This document shows, one piece after another, positions 6,698 through 7,630 of a DNA stretch of 7,630 nt. The DNA is from Enterocloster bolteae (lineage in GTDB: Bacteria; Bacillota_A; Clostridia; Lachnospirales; Lachnospiraceae). Where the stretch lies: assembly GCA_021769025.1 (NCBI GenBank), contig JAETTS010000111.1, positions 1 through 7,630 of the forward strand, in the 5' to 3' direction. The translations under genes and the position numbers were made by a program. The stretch's first letter is position 1. Every line of letters begins with the position of its first letter. Under the pieces are notes generated by a model. The model was given only the letters and a program-made list of their open reading frames with translations. It searched no databases and was not told where the DNA came from.

Positions 6698-6703
6698 CCT
6701 CCT
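6698..6703 (-). promoter_or_regulatory. Ribosome-binding site deciding a GTG start for asp23
   Basis: AGGAGG on the minus strand is 8 nt before GTG at 6689. This selects GTG as initiator rather than the in-frame ATG nine bases further downstream (6680). Confidence 0.85.
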
Positions 6704-6710
6704 CACATAT

Positions 6711-6730
6711 CTATAATAGCCCTATTATAG
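6711..6730. repeat. Perfect 9-2-9 inverted repeat over the -10 and start site
   Basis: CTATAATAG (6711-6719) and CTATTATAG (6722-6730) are perfect reverse complements separated by 2 bases. The upper arm contains the minus-strand -10 hexamer, and the lower arm covers the expected transcription start. The symmetry also places a TATAAT on the plus strand (6712-6717), but without a -35 or extended -10 for that direction. The geometry suits a dimeric repressor operator; no regulator is identified. Confidence 0.65.
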
Positions 6731-6752
6731 CAAAAATACTCTTGTTTGCAAA
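6724..6752 (-). promoter_or_regulatory. Extended -10 vegetative promoter for asp23 and downstream genes
   Basis: On the minus strand a perfect -10 TATAAT lies at 6729-6724, preceded by TGC, an extended -10. The -35 is TTGCAA (6751-6746, spacer 16) or TTTGCA (6752-6747, spacer 17), a partial match to TTGACA. Transcription would start near 6717, about 28 nt before the GTG of asp23 and 14 nt before its AGGAGG. The A/T-rich DNA upstream could add an UP-like contribution. This looks like a housekeeping sigma-A promoter, distinct from the sporulation control expected of the spoIIIA genes upstream. No other promoter of this quality was seen in the window. Confidence 0.8.
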
Positions 6753-6762
6753 GGTATTTTTG
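6731..6762. repeat. Perfect 9-14-9 inverted repeat spanning the -35
   Basis: CAAAAATAC (6731-6739) and GTATTTTTG (6754-6762) are perfect reverse complements around a 14-bp loop that contains the -35 of the asp23 promoter. It abuts the 6711-6730 repeat without a gap. It lies 31 bp after the spoIIIAH stop, so its transcript could also fold as an A/U-rich hairpin ending in a U-tract and act as a weak terminator for the spoIIIA operon. The two readings are not exclusive. Confidence 0.6.
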
Positions 6763-6793
6763 TGGGTATATCAAAAACTCGGTGTTAAAAACC

Positions 6794-7576
6794 CTATTCA
6801 TCCAGATTTAAAAGAGTAATGATGATACTGTCGGCTCCTACCTCTGCCTTGCGCTTCACCACATCTTCAATCTGGGCTCGCTGGGCATCGGTGATGGAAG
6901 AAGCATTGACCACCACATCTACCTTGTCGGAAGAAATGCTTACCACCGGGTCTGAAAATCCTTTTGCCATCAAAAGCGTCTCCGCCGCGTTTTCCTTCTC
7001 CGCAGTCTCTGTCAGCTCAATCATATCCTGAATGGCCTGCTGCTTGGCTTCCTCTGCAATATTGGAATTGTTGATGATATTCAAAAGAGTATCCTTATTT
7101 TTAGCCCGAACCTGCTCCCTGCTTAATTGAACACTGGCTATGTAATCGGACACTTTCATTCCGCTTGTAAGAATCGCCTCTCCCGGATTCTCCAGGCCTG
7201 CTTCCATACCTGCCTGCTCAGCAACCGTCTCCGCCTGGGCATACTGTTGCCCCCCGCTGTCTGTAACTGACTGAAGTTCCTCCGCTGATACCGACTCTGC
7301 CTCCTCAATCTGGCTTAAATCCTGATCCAGGCTCATGATCTCCTCATAGGTTCCCTGGCTGTCTAAAAGCCTTTGATTCTCTGCCAAAATATCCTCATCC
7401 GAAATATCCGTAAGCCCTGCCTCAAATGCTGTATTGCCAGCCTCTAATTCCTGTTTTCCTGTGTAGTTTAAATAACCTGCCGCTGCGATCATAACCGCCA
7501 GTGTGGTGACGATAATCTGATTTCTGCGGAACAGTTTTTTCATATTGACGCCTTTTAAGTCCTTCTTGAACTTCAT
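6794..7576 (-). CDS. spoIIIAH: Stage III sporulation protein AH
   Basis: SpoIIIAH is a mother-cell membrane protein whose extracellular domain, related to the YscJ/FliF ring-building fold, pairs with SpoIIQ of the forespore to form the engulfment channel and hold the two cells together. The chosen start gives 260 aa. Residues about 20-38 are one hydrophobic membrane segment (IIVTTLAVMIAAAGYLNY) after a basic N-terminus, giving an N-in, C-out topology. Residues about 55-145 are an acidic, low-complexity linker. Residues about 150-257 (SREQVRAKNKDTLLNII to GADSIIITLLN) form the conserved SpoIIIAH domain. ATG at 7576 is favoured by AAGGAG 8 nt upstream; ATG at 7543 (MKKLFRRN) is a plausible alternative with a weaker AAAGG, and an in-frame GTG at 7585 overlaps the ribosome-binding site. 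It is longer than the B. subtilis protein, mainly in the linker. It follows probable spoIIIAG by 15 nt. Confidence 0.93.
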   Translation of the reverse strand: MKFKKDLKGVNMKKLFRRNQIIVTTLAVMIAAAGYLNYTGKQELEAGNTAFEAGLTDISDEDILAENQRLLDSQGTYEEIMSLDQDLSQIEEAESVSAEELQSVTDSGGQQYAQAETVAEQAGMEAGLENPGEAILTSGMKVSDYIASVQLSREQVRAKNKDTLLNIINNSNIAEEAKQQAIQDMIELTETAEKENAAETLLMAKGFSDPVVSISSDKVDVVVNASSITDAQRAQIEDVVKRKAEVGADSIIITLLNLDE

Positions 7577-7584
7577 GCACGACA

Positions 7585-7590
7585 CTCCTT
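7585..7590 (-). promoter_or_regulatory. Ribosome-binding site supporting the spoIIIAH start
   Basis: AAGGAG on the minus strand lies 8 nt before ATG at 7576. It supports a start 11 codons upstream of the ATG at 7543. Confidence 0.7.
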
Positions 7591-7591
7591 T

Positions 7592-7630
7592 TTATTCTAT
7601 CCGCTTTAATACTTTTATTTTATGTGACGG
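7592..7630 (-). CDS. spoIIIAG: Probable stage III sporulation protein AG, last 12 codons (gene runs off the right edge)
   Basis: One minus-strand frame is open from the window edge to TAA at 7594-7592 and encodes PSHKIKVLKRIE. The other two frames stop within a few codons. The HKIKVLK ending resembles the C-terminus I recall for clostridial SpoIIIAG, and SpoIIIAG is the expected upstream neighbour of SpoIIIAH in the spoIIIA operon (AA to AH). The 15-nt spacing to spoIIIAH fits an operon. SpoIIIAG is a mother-cell membrane protein forming a ring in the engulfment channel. Twelve residues cannot prove the identity; it rests mainly on gene order. Confidence 0.55.
   Translation of the reverse strand, partial: PSHKIKVLKRIE

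Noticed and set aside
1..7630. Search by eye for mobile elements, CRISPR repeats, tRNA or rRNA genes, toxin-antitoxin or defence cassettes
   Set aside because: Every long stretch is accounted for by housekeeping or sporulation genes on one strand; no transposase, regularly spaced repeats, cloverleaf sequence or attachment-site duplication was seen.

Overview
The window looks like ordinary chromosomal backbone of an anaerobic, spore-forming Firmicute. The gene order spoIIIAG-spoIIIAH / asp23-nusB-xseA-xseB-ispA-dxs-tlyA-nadK, the moderate GC content, and details such as the TTW variant in the farnesyl-diphosphate synthase all point to Clostridia, most likely Lachnospiraceae (Clostridium cluster XIVa). 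This placement is inference from protein character and gene order; no database was consulted. Every gene I can support is on the minus strand, so transcription runs from high to low coordinates.

Right end (about 7630 to 6794): the last codons of a probable spoIIIAG, then complete spoIIIAH, the distal end of the spoIIIA sporulation operon. An approximately 105-bp gap follows (6690-6793). It holds the clearest regulatory DNA of the window: an extended -10 promoter reading into asp23, built into two abutting perfect inverted repeats (6711-6730 and 6731-6762).

Middle and left (6689 to 1): a GTG-started Asp23/Gls24-family gene, a 172-bp gap, then a tightly packed run: nusB, xseA (2-nt gap), xseB (overlapping), ispA (14-nt overlap), a 170-bp gap, dxs, tlyA (ATGA overlap), a 95-bp gap and the 5' part of nadK, which runs off the window. 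I see no convincing intrinsic terminator between asp23 and nadK, so these genes could share the promoter at about 6720-6750. Functionally this is a housekeeping cluster: antitermination for rRNA synthesis (NusB), exonuclease VII (XseA/XseB), the entry step of the MEP isoprenoid pathway (Dxs), prenyl-chain elongation (IspA), rRNA 2'-O-methylation (TlyA) and NADP synthesis (NadK; NADPH feeds the MEP pathway).

I found no mobile element, CRISPR array, tRNA, rRNA or defence-like cassette, and no evidence of a wholly new system. The observations most worth a second look are the double inverted repeat over the asp23 promoter, the long charged and internally repeated insertion in the N-terminal part of NadK, and a 29-codon ORF with a good ribosome-binding site between asp23 and nusB.
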